A program made the position numbers and the translations under genes. The notes under the pieces were generated by a model that worked only from the letters and a program-made list of their open reading frames with translations, searched no databases and had not been told where the DNA came from. A DNA stretch of 64,000 nucleotides, taken from positions 7,470,001-7,534,000 of the forward strand of contig NZ_CP054916.1 of the NCBI RefSeq assembly GCF_013364155.1. The letters are read 5' to 3'. Origin of the DNA: Streptomyces sp. NA02950 (lineage in GTDB: Bacteria > Actinomycetota > Actinomycetes > Streptomycetales > Streptomycetaceae). Each line of letters begins with the position of its first letter. Position 1 is the first letter of the stretch. Of the stretch, positions 1 to 8,764 are shown one piece after another.

Positions 1-689
1 TCCGCCAGCAGCTTGTCGATGACCTCCGCAGGCACGTGGGGGAAGTCGGCGCTGAGCTTGGACGCGAGGTCCTGCGCCCGGATAGGGCGGCGTGCCGCGT
101 CCATGGCCGACATGACGGGTGTGGTGGCGCGGACCCGGACGTGGGCCGGGGGACCGCCGGAGCTGCCGCCCCCGCGGTGTTCGAGAATCAGGTGGCCGTC
201 CTTCTCGACCGCCAGCGCGTGGGCCTGGACCGTCAGGCGCGGCAGGAGCGCGGGGTCGGTTTCCAGCCGTTCGATCACCGCGGTCAGCCACGCAGCGTCT
301 GGCTTGGCGACGGCCCGGTGTCCGGTGCCGATGTGCACCGTCGGCACGTCAGCGATCCGGGCAGGCGCCACCCCGGCGAACAGGCCGAACGGTGTGGCCC
401 GGCTTGAAGCGCGCAGCAGGTAACGCATGACGGCCAGGACCGCCTTCCGCACGGCGGGCTCGGGCATCTTCCTTCCGTCGCAGATCTCCCAGACGCTGCG
501 GGCCAGCACGGGACTTGCCTGCTCTAAGGCGGCTGCGAAGCCGGGCATCTGCAACAGCCGCTCCAGCCACAACCGCCAGGACGCCACACCTCCGGTCGGA
601 TCGGGCCATGACCGGACCTGGTGCCCCGGCGGCCAGGCCACGGCCCGCAGCATCGCTGCATCGACGTACTCGTACACCCGCACCCCCAT
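1..689 (-). CDS. Lantibiotic dehydratase (LanB-type), N-terminal part, cut by window edge
   Basis: The reading frame runs off the left edge; about 229 residues are visible. The signature RATPFGLFAG lies at about residues 97-106, the classic N-terminal motif of LanB-type dehydratases, which glutamylate Ser/Thr of a precursor peptide using Glu-tRNA and then eliminate it. I placed the start at the ATG at 689 (MGVRVYEYVD); the frame stays open further upstream to about 775 without a better start, so the N-terminus is uncertain. It follows the FxLD precursor by about 60 bases on the same strand, so the peptide directly upstream is its likely substrate. The C-terminal elimination domain lies outside the window. 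Confidence 0.85.
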   Translation of the reverse strand, partial: MGVRVYEYVDAAMLRAVAWPPGHQVRSWPDPTGGVASWRLWLERLLQMPGFAAALEQASPVLARSVWEICDGRKMPEPAVRKAVLAVMRYLLRASSRATPFGLFAGVAPARIADVPTVHIGTGHRAVAKPDAAWLTAVIERLETDPALLPRLTVQAHALAVEKDGHLILEHRGGGSSGGPPAHVRVRATTPVMSAMDAARRPIRAQDLASKLSADFPHVPAEVIDKLLA

Positions 690-751
690 CGGAGTGCGGT
701 GTCCGGCCAAAGCCAGCCGGACACCGCGGTTCAGGACTCCGGACGGCCTGG

Positions 752-943
752 CTACGGGCAGGTCGTCGAGCAGGCGGACTGGCAGGTCTGGCCGCAGCCG
801 TCGTCGGTCATCCGGATGAGCCTGTCGGCCGAAGGACCGGACTCGACGATGGAGACATCCAGGTCCCAGCCCTCGAAATCCCCCTCATGGCTCGTTACCG
901 GCGGGGCCGACGGCGCCGCCGCGTCCTCGAACTGGACGGACAC
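752..943 (-). CDS. FxLD-family lanthipeptide precursor
   Basis: This encodes a 63-residue peptide. Its leader contains FEGWDLDVSIVES, a variant of the FxLD leader motif, and its C-terminus is rich in Cys, Ser and Thr (TDDGCGQTCQSACSTTCP), with four Cys and six Ser/Thr from the TDD onward. A longer frame begins at a GTG at 976, but AGGGAGG lies five bases before the GTG at 943, so I chose 943. The methyltransferase lies upstream and the dehydratase downstream on the same strand. By family knowledge the product would be a dehydrated, thioether-bridged peptide. The order and ring pattern cannot be read from sequence. No cyclase or transporter gene is visible inside the window. Confidence 0.88.
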   Translation of the reverse strand: MSVQFEDAAAPSAPPVTSHEGDFEGWDLDVSIVESGPSADRLIRMTDDGCGQTCQSACSTTCP

Positions 944-1015
944 AAAAACCTCCCTGATGAGTTGGGTGGTGCGCACTTCCCCGCCTCCCCGCGACGATGT
1001 CGCAGGGCGCGGAGC

Positions 1016-2227
1016 CTACGACCAGGAAATCTCGACGGCTCCGAGCTGTTTCGCCACAATTCCCTGGGACGGCTTGGCCGTGCCGGAGGGCATCGGCCGG
1101 TACCGAATGCGGGCCGCGCCGCGCCGCTGATGCTCGGATGCCCAACGGCGTAGCAAATCGATGTAGCGCGCCGCGACTGCCTCCGCATCAGGCCCGTGGG
1201 CGAAGACGCCGCTCTCGAAACCGCCTGTCTCCTGATTCGGCCGTTTGGTGCGGTATGCGAAGCTCCCGCCGACGACCAGCGCGGGCACCCCGCGCGTCAC
1301 CGACAGCGCGAAGACGCCCTGCTCGACGAGGTCTTTGCTGCCGTGCAGCATCGCCATCTCAGGCGTGCTTGTCGCCAGGAAGAGCTCCAGCTCGTCCGGC
1401 AGGTCGAAGGCCGCACCGGACCACACCTCCAGTCCAGGCGAGCGCACGGCGGCGGCCAAGCCATTGATGTCGAAGTCTTGCCTCTGGTCATCGACGCGCA
1501 GCCCGATGCCGTCGGCAACCCGGATGAGTCGCTCGGTGTAGGCGCCGGCTCCCTGCATTGCCACGAAGCCGCACAGCCGGTAGCTGTCGCTGACCAGGCC
1601 CTCATCGGCGCGGTCGAACGCGATCGAGCGGGTGAGCCCCCGCATACGCAGCGGGACGACGATCCTGCCGTGCTCGGAGAGCTGGTCCAGCCACGCCGAC
1701 GGGATATCCCACGCCCCGGCTGTGACGATGATGCGGTCGAACGGCGCATGCTCGGGTACGCCAGCGTCGGCGTCGGACTGCACCACCTCGACCTGTTCGT
1801 ATCCCGCCGCGTCCAGGCAAGTGCGGGCGCGCTCGACAATCTCCGCATCGATGTCCACTGAGACCACCGCCCCGGTGTCGCCGACAAGTTCGGCGATGAG
1901 CGCAGCGTTGTAGCCGCCTGAGCCGACTTCGAGGACCCGCATGCCAGGTTCGATCTCGGCCTGCTCCAGCATCACCACTTGGATATGGGTGGCCGACAGA
2001 GAACTGAGGGCAGTACCGTCCTGATCGCGCTTGATCACCAGGGCTTGGTCGGCGGCGTACGCGGCTTTCAGCGGCTCGTCGACGGCGAACAGATGCCGAG
2101 GCACGGTGGCCACAGCGCCAGCGAGGGTCTCGGACGTGATCGCCCCCAGATCATGCAGTTCCCGCACCATGGCCGCCCGCAGCGAGGCCGCTTCGTCATC
2201 CACGCCATTTTCTCGGACCGTAGTCAT
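1016..2227 (-). CDS. Methyltransferase of the FxLD lanthipeptide system (PCMT-like)
   Basis: A 403-residue protein resembling protein-L-isoaspartate O-methyltransferases in its first half: VLEVGSGGY at residues 98-106 is SAM motif I, and the preceding region is PCMT-like (VPRHLF about 43-48). The extended C-terminal half is typical of the methyltransferases encoded with FxLD precursors. It ends about 70 bases before the precursor start at 943. By analogy with the LanM-like PCMT enzymes of RiPP clusters it probably methylates Asp (possibly the TDD of the core) and may install isoaspartate; this is inference. ATG at 2227. Confidence 0.85.
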   Translation of the reverse strand: MTTVRENGVDDEAASLRAAMVRELHDLGAITSETLAGAVATVPRHLFAVDEPLKAAYAADQALVIKRDQDGTALSSLSATHIQVVMLEQAEIEPGMRVLEVGSGGYNAALIAELVGDTGAVVSVDIDAEIVERARTCLDAAGYEQVEVVQSDADAGVPEHAPFDRIIVTAGAWDIPSAWLDQLSEHGRIVVPLRMRGLTRSIAFDRADEGLVSDSYRLCGFVAMQGAGAYTERLIRVADGIGLRVDDQRQDFDINGLAAAVRSPGLEVWSGAAFDLPDELELFLATSTPEMAMLHGSKDLVEQGVFALSVTRGVPALVVGGSFAYRTKRPNQETGGFESGVFAHGPDAEAVAARYIDLLRRWASEHQRRGAARIRYRPMPSGTAKPSQGIVAKQLGAVEISWS

Positions 2228-2737
2228 TGCGTCACCCTATCGAGTCGTTTCCGTGCAGCCCCAGCACTCTCCGCAGTGGCTCCATCGTCATTCGTGAGCA
2301 CGAGGCGTCCGGGAAGAGCACAGACGGATCTCGGCGGCCGCCGCTCGCTGACTGCGGGCGAGGGTGGTCGGGGCGCCTGCTCCCAGCGTCGGCGTGGGCT
2401 GGGCAGTGGCGCCGTCCTTTCCGGGGCCCGGGGCCGTGCCGTGTGGACGCACACGGTGGCCGCACCGCGACAGAGAAGCCCACTTGGATAAGGTCGCCGG
2501 TGCTCGCCTTCGGTCCGCACCGGGTGAAGGCGGCGAAGGCGTCCTCGAAGGGCTGGGTCGTCGACGGACTTCCACCCAATACGCCAGTCGTTGCACTCGG
2601 CCAGTACGTGCGTGGCAGCCCGGTGTTCGACATCCGTGTACCTACCGCGGATGGCAGGCTCGGCTCGACAGCGAAGTGCGGCGGTCGAGCGAGGCAGGGC
2701 CTTGGGTCGGTTGGCATGGTGGGCACCCCTTCCTGTG
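2228..2737. other. Stretch without an intact gene between RpiB-like and FxLD methyltransferase genes
   Basis: Open frames exist on both strands but none has a recognisable family. On the minus strand a strong AGGAAGGGG site lies before an ATG at about 2717, yet that frame soon becomes low-complexity Arg/Pro-rich text. A second minus frame (YTDVEHRAATHVLAEC and onward) reads more like protein and stops in an ATGA overlap with the methyltransferase start. Together this looks like one decayed gene with a frameshift; I cannot name it. Confidence 0.35.
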
Positions 2738-3241
2738 TCAGCGGGTGGCAGCCGGGCGTGAAGCCCGGTTCTCGTACTCGGTGATGACGGAGACTTTCGC
2801 TGCCGCCGGTGCGGTGAAGTCGCATCGGAAGGTCACCCATGCGGCCACCAAGCGGCGCGCAGCGGTGATGCCGACGACGCCTTGGCCGAGGGTGAGGACC
2901 TGAGCGTTGTTGCACTCCACCGATGCCTGCACTGATAGCAAGTCGTGGGCGGTCACCGCGCGGATGCCGTGGACCTTGTTCGCGGCGATGGCCATGCCCA
3001 GTCCGGTGTGGCAGACCAGCAGCGCCCGGTCTGCTAGCCCTTCTGCGACGAGCTGCGCCGCAGCGAGCGCTACCTCGGGATAGGCGGGCGGCGGATCCCC
3101 GCTGTCGTTGACATCGATGACGAAATCGACCAAGGGGTGAGCACACAGATCACCGGTGAGCGTACTCGCGTACTGCCGACCGGCCGGGTCGGCTCCTACG
3201 GCAATACGAAGAAGAGCGTGCAGCCCAGACATGGAAGGCAC
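2738..3241 (-). CDS. RpiB/LacAB-family sugar-phosphate isomerase
   Basis: A 167-residue protein with the RpiB fold signature: RIAVGADPAG near the N-terminus (family consensus GADHAG), the catalytic region VCHTGLGMAIAANK with the active-site Cys, then GIRAVTAHD and NNAQVLTLG. Members isomerise aldose and ketose phosphates (ribose-5-phosphate, or tetrose phosphates in DerI-like enzymes). The His of DHAG is Pro here, so the substrate may not be ribose-5-phosphate. The GTG at 3241 has AGGAG eight bases upstream; an ATG at 3232 is a less well spaced alternative. A dihydroxyacetone kinase fragment at 8.7 kb hints that a triose/tetrose pathway once stood nearby. Confidence 0.8.
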   Translation of the reverse strand: MPSMSGLHALLRIAVGADPAGRQYASTLTGDLCAHPLVDFVIDVNDSGDPPPAYPEVALAAAQLVAEGLADRALLVCHTGLGMAIAANKVHGIRAVTAHDLLSVQASVECNNAQVLTLGQGVVGITAARRLVAAWVTFRCDFTAPAAAKVSVITEYENRASRPAATR

Positions 3242-3406
3242 GGCGGGTACTCCTGTCTGACGGTTCGGGTGTGAAGGGGACTGGGAGCTACAAGCCGCGC
3301 GCGGCTGGAACGGCGAGCCCGGCCACCGCCCCGCTTCCCCACGGGGACGATGGCCGTGACTACTGCCGTGAACCGGATCAAGCGCCGCCAACAGAGGCGT
3401 GTCCGC

Positions 3407-3877
3407 CTACGTCAGCCACTCGAGCACCTGGTCTGCGGTGAGGAGTTGGTACTGCCACGTGCGCTTGACGGTTTGAGCCGCATTCCTGGCCCGCAAGTTC
3501 TTCATCAAGCCGCGGGCGTCGCGCCGGATGATGCTGACTGGGCGCTTCAGCACCGACGCCATCTGCGACACCCGCATCCCCTGGGCGAGGAGCGGCACGA
3601 GGGCCAGCTGCTCGCGGGGCAGGCTCAGCTCTGAAGGATCCAGAGGCTTGGGCTGCGGGAGGCCTCCGAGGGCGTAGGCGGCAGCGAGAGCCGCCGCGTT
3701 CTCGCTCTTGGCACCCAATTTCAGCTTGGCCAGGCTGAGGTAGCTCTGAACGGTGTTCTGCCGGATGCCGAGCCGCAGCCCGACCTCGGCGAGGGAGCTT
3801 CCGTCGGCCAGGTACTCGAAGATCTGCTGTTCCCTGGGCGATAGGCGTGCGGCCGGGTTCGTGACGGCCTGGGTCAC
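3407..3877 (-). CDS. LuxR-type regulator with two helix-turn-helix segments
   Basis: A 156-residue protein. Residues about 10-65 (RLSPREQQIFEYLADGSS onward) form a GerE/LuxR helix-turn-helix. A second similar segment follows at about 85-140 (LPREQLALVPLLAQGM onward), so it appears to be a tandem HTH protein without a sensor domain. The start is the GTG at 3877, which has GGAGG six bases upstream; longer frames lack this. DNA-binding regulator; target unknown. Confidence 0.7.
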   Translation of the reverse strand: MTQAVTNPAARLSPREQQIFEYLADGSSLAEVGLRLGIRQNTVQSYLSLAKLKLGAKSENAAALAAAYALGGLPQPKPLDPSELSLPREQLALVPLLAQGMRVSQMASVLKRPVSIIRRDARGLMKNLRARNAAQTVKRTWQYQLLTADQVLEWLT

Positions 3878-4204
3878 TGCTGTCCTCCGTGAGTTGCGTG
3901 CGTGGTCTAGTGAGCGCGTACGGCTGGCCCGCGCCGCACGCCGGATGTTTGGAGGGGTGCGCTCCTGGGCCATGCGGATGCGGTAGTGCACTCCGGTCGT
4001 CCTGGGCCCCGACGGGGGCGTTGCCGGTGCACGAAGGGGCGGCATGCCGAGCAGTCAGCCCCGCCCGGGCTGTTGCCTGCCGGGTGAGCCGAGCCGCCCG
4101 GCGGCGGATTACATGACCAGCACAAGTCACCTAGGGCCGCAACATCGGCGCCGCCTTGATAGACCGGCTGGGATCTCGCGAACGAACGGACGGGGGCCGC
4201 TCGG
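3878..4204. other. Intergenic stretch upstream of the LuxR-type gene
   Basis: No credible gene. It should hold the promoter of the LuxR-type regulator and the end of the 4205-5184 pair. Frames here are extensions of neighbours or shadows. Confidence 0.5.
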
Positions 4205-4660
4205 TCACTCGACGGGAGCGTAGTGGTCGGGGTGGTCATGCGGACCTCCGGTCATAGGACAGCGCGACGGGCTTACCACCCGGCCTCGGAGCGCAGGGGC
4301 CCGGCTGAGATCGGATGAGTCGTGTTGATACACACCGATGCAGGTGCTGGCGAGCGGAAGGCACGGGACGGGGTGAGCGAGGAGCCACACTGGGCGTTCG
4401 CTACGGCCCAAGCCGACGGTGTACGGGCGTCCGCTGTGCAGCTCTCGGACGGCCTTGCTGGCGCCTTGGTGGTCGCCGAGCCATGCCCAAACGGTGCCGA
4501 AGGCTTCGCGATCCATGTCGACGGCGATGTTCGGTGCGGTCGTCCTGAGCCAGGTGATCGCGCGGCCGGGGAACCCGGTCGTCATGCTCAGCACTACGGC
4601 GTCGGACCGATTCGGTTCCGTGTAGATCACCTGGCACCAGTAGCCACGGGGCAGCGTCAT
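4205..4660 (-). CDS. Hypothetical protein coupled to the DUF6415-like gene
   Basis: A 151-residue protein without a family I recognise. The first two thirds read as a normal globular domain (GFPGRAITW, AVDMDREAFGTVWAWLGDH); the last third is Pro/Ser/His-rich. The start overlaps the stop of the upstream gene as ATGA, so the two are translationally coupled. The C-terminal 50 residues may be read-through of a lost stop. Confidence 0.5.
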   Translation of the reverse strand: MTLPRGYWCQVIYTEPNRSDAVVLSMTTGFPGRAITWLRTTAPNIAVDMDREAFGTVWAWLGDHQGASKAVRELHSGRPYTVGLGRSERPVWLLAHPVPCLPLASTCIGVYQHDSSDLSRAPALRGRVVSPSRCPMTGGPHDHPDHYAPVE

Positions 4661-5184
4661 GCTGACGACCGCTCCTCGACATACACGGGGCCAGTGATGT
4701 CGGTCACCTTGGCTGTCAGCACATCAAGGACGTCTTCGGCGGCCAGTGCTAGCCGACGCACATAGCCTCGGCCTGCCGCGAGGTCGGCAGGTGGGGGCGA
4801 GACTTCGAGTTGCTGGGCTCGGCTCACGATCACCGTGAGTTCCGGAATCGGGACTCCAGCGGCACGCTGGACTGCGATGTTCAGCAACTGGCGCAGGTGG
4901 CGACGGATGCGGGGCGCCAGCTCGTGCACGTCCTCAACGGTGAGCAGGGCGGACTGCAAGCCGAAGGCCGTGTCCAGGTCGTCGTCGATTCCTTCTTCGT
5001 GGATGAACGAGTTGTGCAGGGCGGCCATGCACGTGTGAAGGGCCGTGACTGGAGTGAGCCGGGCGGGCTCTACGTCCAAGTGCCAGCGCTGGCGTTGAGG
5101 CAGCTCACCGATGCGGTCGCCCGGTAAAGCGGAGTGCGGGAGACTCTCGGGGCCGGCCGTTGGGGGGTGGGGGTGGCGTTCCAT
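4657..5184 (-). CDS. DUF6415-like protein
   Basis: A 175-residue protein whose C-terminal 110 residues show the helical layout of the Streptomyces DUF6415 family (ELAPRIRRHLRQLL, then a short acidic link, then RGYVRRLALAAEDVLDVLT). The first 50 residues are Pro-rich and may not be translated; an internal start near MAALHNSF is possible. DUF6415 genes are common near regulators and natural-product loci, with no known activity. It overlaps the next gene by four bases. Confidence 0.5.
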   Translation of the reverse strand: MERHPHPPTAGPESLPHSALPGDRIGELPQRQRWHLDVEPARLTPVTALHTCMAALHNSFIHEEGIDDDLDTAFGLQSALLTVEDVHELAPRIRRHLRQLLNIAVQRAAGVPIPELTVIVSRAQQLEVSPPPADLAAGRGYVRRLALAAEDVLDVLTAKVTDITGPVYVEERSSA

Positions 5185-5587
5185 CGTGTCTGTACTCCGT
5201 GGGGCCCGGGATTTCCGGGGTCTGTTGGCCCCGAGGCGGTCTGAGGGTGGATGAGGCTTTCGGCGGTGGGCGAGGGGTGAGGAGTCCGCCGGGTGCTCGG
5301 CCGCGCGGGCTCGTCATCTGCCCCTGCTGTTCCGGGAGCGGGGGCGAGAACCCGCGAGCGCCCCGAGCGCCGAGCCAGCCCATCGCACCGGTGATCACCT
5401 TGATCAGGGACGGGGCCCACAGACATCACTCCTGCGGCTTCGCACCGCGGAAGGCCGAGAGCCGATGTCCGGCCGCCACGCATGCGCGAGCGAGGAAGCG
5501 ACGGCCAGGGCGATCGGATGCGTGCGATTGCCCTTAAGCCACACCCTATTGCGCGGTCTAGCAAGTGGTGCCTGGAGGCCGTGGTCA
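5185..5587. other. Intergenic stretch, nothing recognised
   Basis: About 400 bases between two minus-strand genes. Long frames on both strands are Pro/Arg/Gly-rich and have no family or ribosome site. It probably holds the promoter for the 4205-5184 pair. Confidence 0.5.
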
Positions 5588-6055
5588 TCAGCTCACCTCC
5601 AGGGTCAGGTCGCACCAGATCGCGTCGTTGTCGCTGTTCCCCCAGGAGCCGTGTCGCTGGTTGGCGATGGACTCGACGACCCACAATCCGCGGCCGTTCT
5701 CCGCGTGAGCGTCCGGCTTGGAGACGATGGGTAGACGGCTGTTCATCCCGTCGTGCACCCGAATGTGCAAGTGGCCGTCCCGGAGGGAGAGAGTAAGGGT
5801 GATCTCGCGACCGTGGCTGTGCTGCACCGCGTTGGTGACCAGCTCGGATACGACAAGCGCGGCGTCATCCGCCAAGGAGGACAGGCCGCTTTGGTTCAGG
5901 CGAGTCCTGGTCAGGCTTCGCATCTCTCGGACCTGCAACGCGTCAATCTGTGTAAGGGGTTGGCCTGGCCTGCGCTCAGCGATCTGAAAGGTGCGACTCA
6001 ACAGGTCAGCGTCGGTCATGGGAGAGCGAAGCGGTCGTTCGGCAGTCGTTGTCAT
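5588..6055 (-). CDS. Anti-sigma-factor-like ATP-binding protein (HATPase_c_2)
   Basis: A 155-residue protein with the GHKL ATPase signature of SpoIIAB/RsbW-like proteins in Streptomyces: ALVVSELVTNAVQHS (N box), LHIRVHDGMN (G1-like), NGRGLWVVESIANQRHG (G2). Such proteins bind sigma factors or anti-anti-sigma partners, and many have no kinase activity. I use the ATG at 6055, five bases after AGAGG; a GTG at 6058 is adjacent. It is divergent from the XRE regulator at 6364. Confidence 0.8.
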   Translation of the reverse strand: MTTTAERPLRSPMTDADLLSRTFQIAERRPGQPLTQIDALQVREMRSLTRTRLNQSGLSSLADDAALVVSELVTNAVQHSHGREITLTLSLRDGHLHIRVHDGMNSRLPIVSKPDAHAENGRGLWVVESIANQRHGSWGNSDNDAIWCDLTLEVS

Positions 6056-6292
6056 CACGTCCTCTTGGGGGCACGGAGGACCGATCGGGCGGCGGATGTC
6101 GCCCTACGAGGAGTGGTCCGCTCGTTGTCAGGGCGGAGACGGGACGGGCATGGGCCAAACAGAGGCGTCGTGGTGCCGCGCATGTCCTTCCCTTCTCCGC
6201 AGCGACAACGTGATCACCGCATCTGACCGAGTGGTCAGCGCAGTGGACATGAGTGTGGGGCCAGGAGGCACCCGTGCTGATCTCTGCGGCGA

Positions 6293-6308
6293 TATCTCTG
6301 TAGAGATA
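6293..6308. promoter_or_regulatory. Perfect 16-bp palindrome before the XRE regulator
   Basis: TATCTCT-GT-AGAGATA, 56 bases before the ATG at 6364, in the divergent gap. Its AT content stands out in the GC-rich surroundings. Likely an operator at or beside the promoter of the XRE/HAD operon, perhaps for autoregulation (inference). Confidence 0.55.
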
Positions 6309-6363
6309 AGGAATCCCGCATATCGTGTGGACCGTCGGGAAGTTCGACCCAGGGGGCCGCGCT

Positions 6364-7860
6364 ATGAGACCGCCGAGCCGCGTATGCGAGAGGTGTGCCA
6401 CCGAGCTGAGTCAGTACAACCCCGATGCCCTGTGCGCCCTATGCGCAAAGGCGGGAACGGCGCCGGGAGTTCCCGATCGAGCTTGGCGCGACGAAGCTGT
6501 TTACCGGGCCCTGGCCGCTTGGGATTTCGGCGATGTGCTGCGCCTGGTGCGCAAGCGGTCTGGCTTATCTCAGATGGCCGTGCGTGAGCTGACGGCGCTA
6601 CCTCAGTCCTTCATTTCCGGTCTAGAACGCGGTCAGAAGCAGATCGGGAGCCCTGCCACCCTTCTCGACCTTCTCAACGGCCTCGGCCTGCCCTCCGACC
6701 TGCAGCCTTTGCTGCTGACACCCCTACGCGGTGATGCGCCGAAGCCTGGTCACAGCCGATCCGCAGAGGCCGTACTGCCCTGGACGGCGGACCGTATGGT
6801 GACGTCACTTGAAGTGGCTATCGGAGGTACCGCTATGAAGCGCCGCCGCGTGCTAACCGCCCTGAGCGGAGCCGCACTCACCCAGTACGTCATGCAGTCC
6901 GCCATCGCCCCCGCGGAAGCCATGGCCGCTTCTTCCGGGACCACGACTGTCACCGACGCCCTGATCGACTCGCTTCAAGGCACCACCGACGCACTCCGTC
7001 AGGTCGACGCCACCAGCGGGAGCGGAAGCCTCGCCTACACGGCGAAGACTCACCTGCGGATGCTCCTGAACCTGCTCAAGCAAGGCTCCTATACGGAGAA
7101 TCACGGGCGCCGCCTGGCTGCCGTCACCGCCGACACGGCAGCCCAGACTGGCTGGTACACCTTCGACAGCGGCGACCACGACACCGCCCAGCACTTCTTC
7201 CTCGGCGCTCTGCGCGCAGCCCACGCTTCAGGCGACTCCCGCCTGCACGCCGGCGCCCTCGGCTTCCTCGCTATCCACGGTTACTCCGTCGGCGACCCGC
7301 GCGACGCTGTCACCGCCGCTCGCACAGCGCGCCAGGCAATCACCGATCACGACGCCCCTGCCCTGAACGCCATGCTCCTCACCCGCCAGGCTCGCGGCCA
7401 CGCCCGACTCCGTGAAGAGCGCTACGCCCTGGCCGCACTTGCCGAAGCCGAAGAACTCTGCGCCCGCGGCCGGGGTGCGGACGATCCTCACTGGCTGTAC
7501 TGGATCAACTCGGGGGAGATCCTCGGACAGACCGGTAGCTGCTACCTCGACCTGGGCCAGCCAGCTCGTGCAGCCCAATCCTTCGCCGCGGCCCGCGACG
7601 TGCTTAGTCGGGATGAGACCCGAACCACCGCCCAGTTCCTCTCCCGAGCCGCCACCGCACAGATGCGCGCCGCCGACGCCGACGCTGGCTGCGCCACTGC
7701 TCATGACGTCCTGACCCTCGCCGAAGGCATTCAATCCGCCCGCCTTGACGACCACCTGCGCAGCATGCTCAACGAGGCGCGTTCCTACGGCGCCTCCTCA
7801 CTCGCCCGGGATCTGTTGGAACGCGGGGCAAGCATCATGCGTCAGCGAGCCGCCGCATGA
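6364..7860 (+). CDS. XRE-family regulator with Cys-pair N-terminus and TPR-like C-terminus
   Basis: A 498-residue protein. Two Cys pairs (CERC at 8-11 and CALC at 24-27) suggest a small zinc ribbon. The HTH follows (LVRKRSGLSQMAVRELTALP, then SFISGLERG). After a basic stretch MKRRR and a hydrophobic segment, the C-terminal 300 residues are helical repeats of TPR type. A ribosome site AGGGGG stands about seven bases before the ATG at 6364; an upstream ATG at 6325 lacks one. It overlaps the HAD gene by ATGA. Cytosolic regulator; ligand unknown. Confidence 0.75.
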   Translation: MRPPSRVCERCATELSQYNPDALCALCAKAGTAPGVPDRAWRDEAVYRALAAWDFGDVLRLVRKRSGLSQMAVRELTALPQSFISGLERGQKQIGSPATLLDLLNGLGLPSDLQPLLLTPLRGDAPKPGHSRSAEAVLPWTADRMVTSLEVAIGGTAMKRRRVLTALSGAALTQYVMQSAIAPAEAMAASSGTTTVTDALIDSLQGTTDALRQVDATSGSGSLAYTAKTHLRMLLNLLKQGSYTENHGRRLAAVTADTAAQTGWYTFDSGDHDTAQHFFLGALRAAHASGDSRLHAGALGFLAIHGYSVGDPRDAVTAARTARQAITDHDAPALNAMLLTRQARGHARLREERYALAALAEAEELCARGRGADDPHWLYWINSGEILGQTGSCYLDLGQPARAAQSFAAARDVLSRDETRTTAQFLSRAATAQMRAADADAGCATAHDVLTLAEGIQSARLDDHLRSMLNEARSYGASSLARDLLERGASIMRQRAAA

Positions 7861-8606
7861 TCCTGGTTCTCTGGGACATTGACCGCACCCTCCTCTACAC
7901 CGGCGACACCGACCGGCTGGTCTATCGGGAACTTTTCGAGGAGGTAGTGGGCCGGCCTGCCGAGAGTTTGCCCGCTCGGGGAACCGGGGTGACGATGCCC
8001 CTCGCTGTCCGGGAGCTGCTGCGCGTGAATGCAGTGGAACCCGAGCTGATCGAGGAACTCGCGCAGCGCATCGTGCAGCGTATGCCCGCGCAACTAGAAC
8101 GTCACCGTGACGAACTTTCTCGCACGGGGCAAGTCATGCCCAGTGCACCCGCTGCCCTTGCCGCCGTGCAACTGGAGCCCGGGCTGGTTCCCACTGTGGT
8201 CACTGGCAACCTGCGAGGCAGCGCCGAGATCAAGCTCAAGGCTCTGGGCCTGGACGAGTATCTCGACCTCAGCATCGGCGGATACGCCTCCGACGACGCC
8301 CACCGCCCTGCCCTCGTGCGCGTGGCACAGCAGCGAGCCGGCACACGCCACGCGTATACCTTCACACGGGATACGACCGTGATCATCGGCGACTCTCTCG
8401 AAGACGTCCGCACTGGACGGGAGGGAGGCGCCACCGTGGTCGGCGTCGCTTCCGGTACCGCCTCAGCCGAGAAACTCGCTGCCGCCGGCGCCTGTCACGT
8501 CGTCCCTGACCTAACCGACGTGCAACGCGTAATTCGCCTGATCAACCAATGTGCTGCCTCGGACGTTGACCAAGGCTGTCCTGAGCCACCGCAGGATGCG
8601 ATGTAA
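7857..8606 (+). CDS. HAD-family hydrolase
   Basis: A 249-residue haloacid dehalogenase-type phosphatase. Motif I is DIDRT (D7, D9, T11), motif II VVTGN near 118, a Lys follows in EIKLKALG, and motif IV is IIGDSLEDV. The family hydrolyses small phosphates through a phospho-aspartate. The start overlaps the XRE gene's stop, so they form one operon. Substrate unknown. Confidence 0.85.
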   Translation: MILVLWDIDRTLLYTGDTDRLVYRELFEEVVGRPAESLPARGTGVTMPLAVRELLRVNAVEPELIEELAQRIVQRMPAQLERHRDELSRTGQVMPSAPAALAAVQLEPGLVPTVVTGNLRGSAEIKLKALGLDEYLDLSIGGYASDDAHRPALVRVAQQRAGTRHAYTFTRDTTVIIGDSLEDVRTGREGGATVVGVASGTASAEKLAAAGACHVVPDLTDVQRVIRLINQCAASDVDQGCPEPPQDAM

Positions 8607-8617
8607 GAGGAGTTCAG

Positions 8618-8764
8618 ATGATCGAGGTGCGGCCCAGCGAGCAGATGCGCAACCTCGGCATCGTTCAGCACGCCGCCGGTCTGGTATGCGCTGGGGGAGG
8701 CGAAGATGTCGCCGAGCACAGCTGCGGTGAGCATGTCTTCTCCGACGAATCCGGCGTGCAATGA
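8618..8764 (+). pseudogene. Truncated third gene of the XRE-HAD operon
   Basis: AGAGGAG stands five bases before this ATG, a strong ribosome site directly after the HAD stop. The frame gives 48 residues. Only the first 20 or so (MIEVRPSEQMRNLGIVQHAA) belong to the original gene; from about 8677 the DNA is the antisense of a DhaK fragment. I infer that the rest of this gene was replaced by a recombination. The family cannot be named from the stub. Confidence 0.5.

Noticed and set aside
2232..3146. Long minus-strand frame of 304 residues
   Set aside because: It overlaps the RpiB-like gene in another frame and has Arg/Ser-rich shadow composition.
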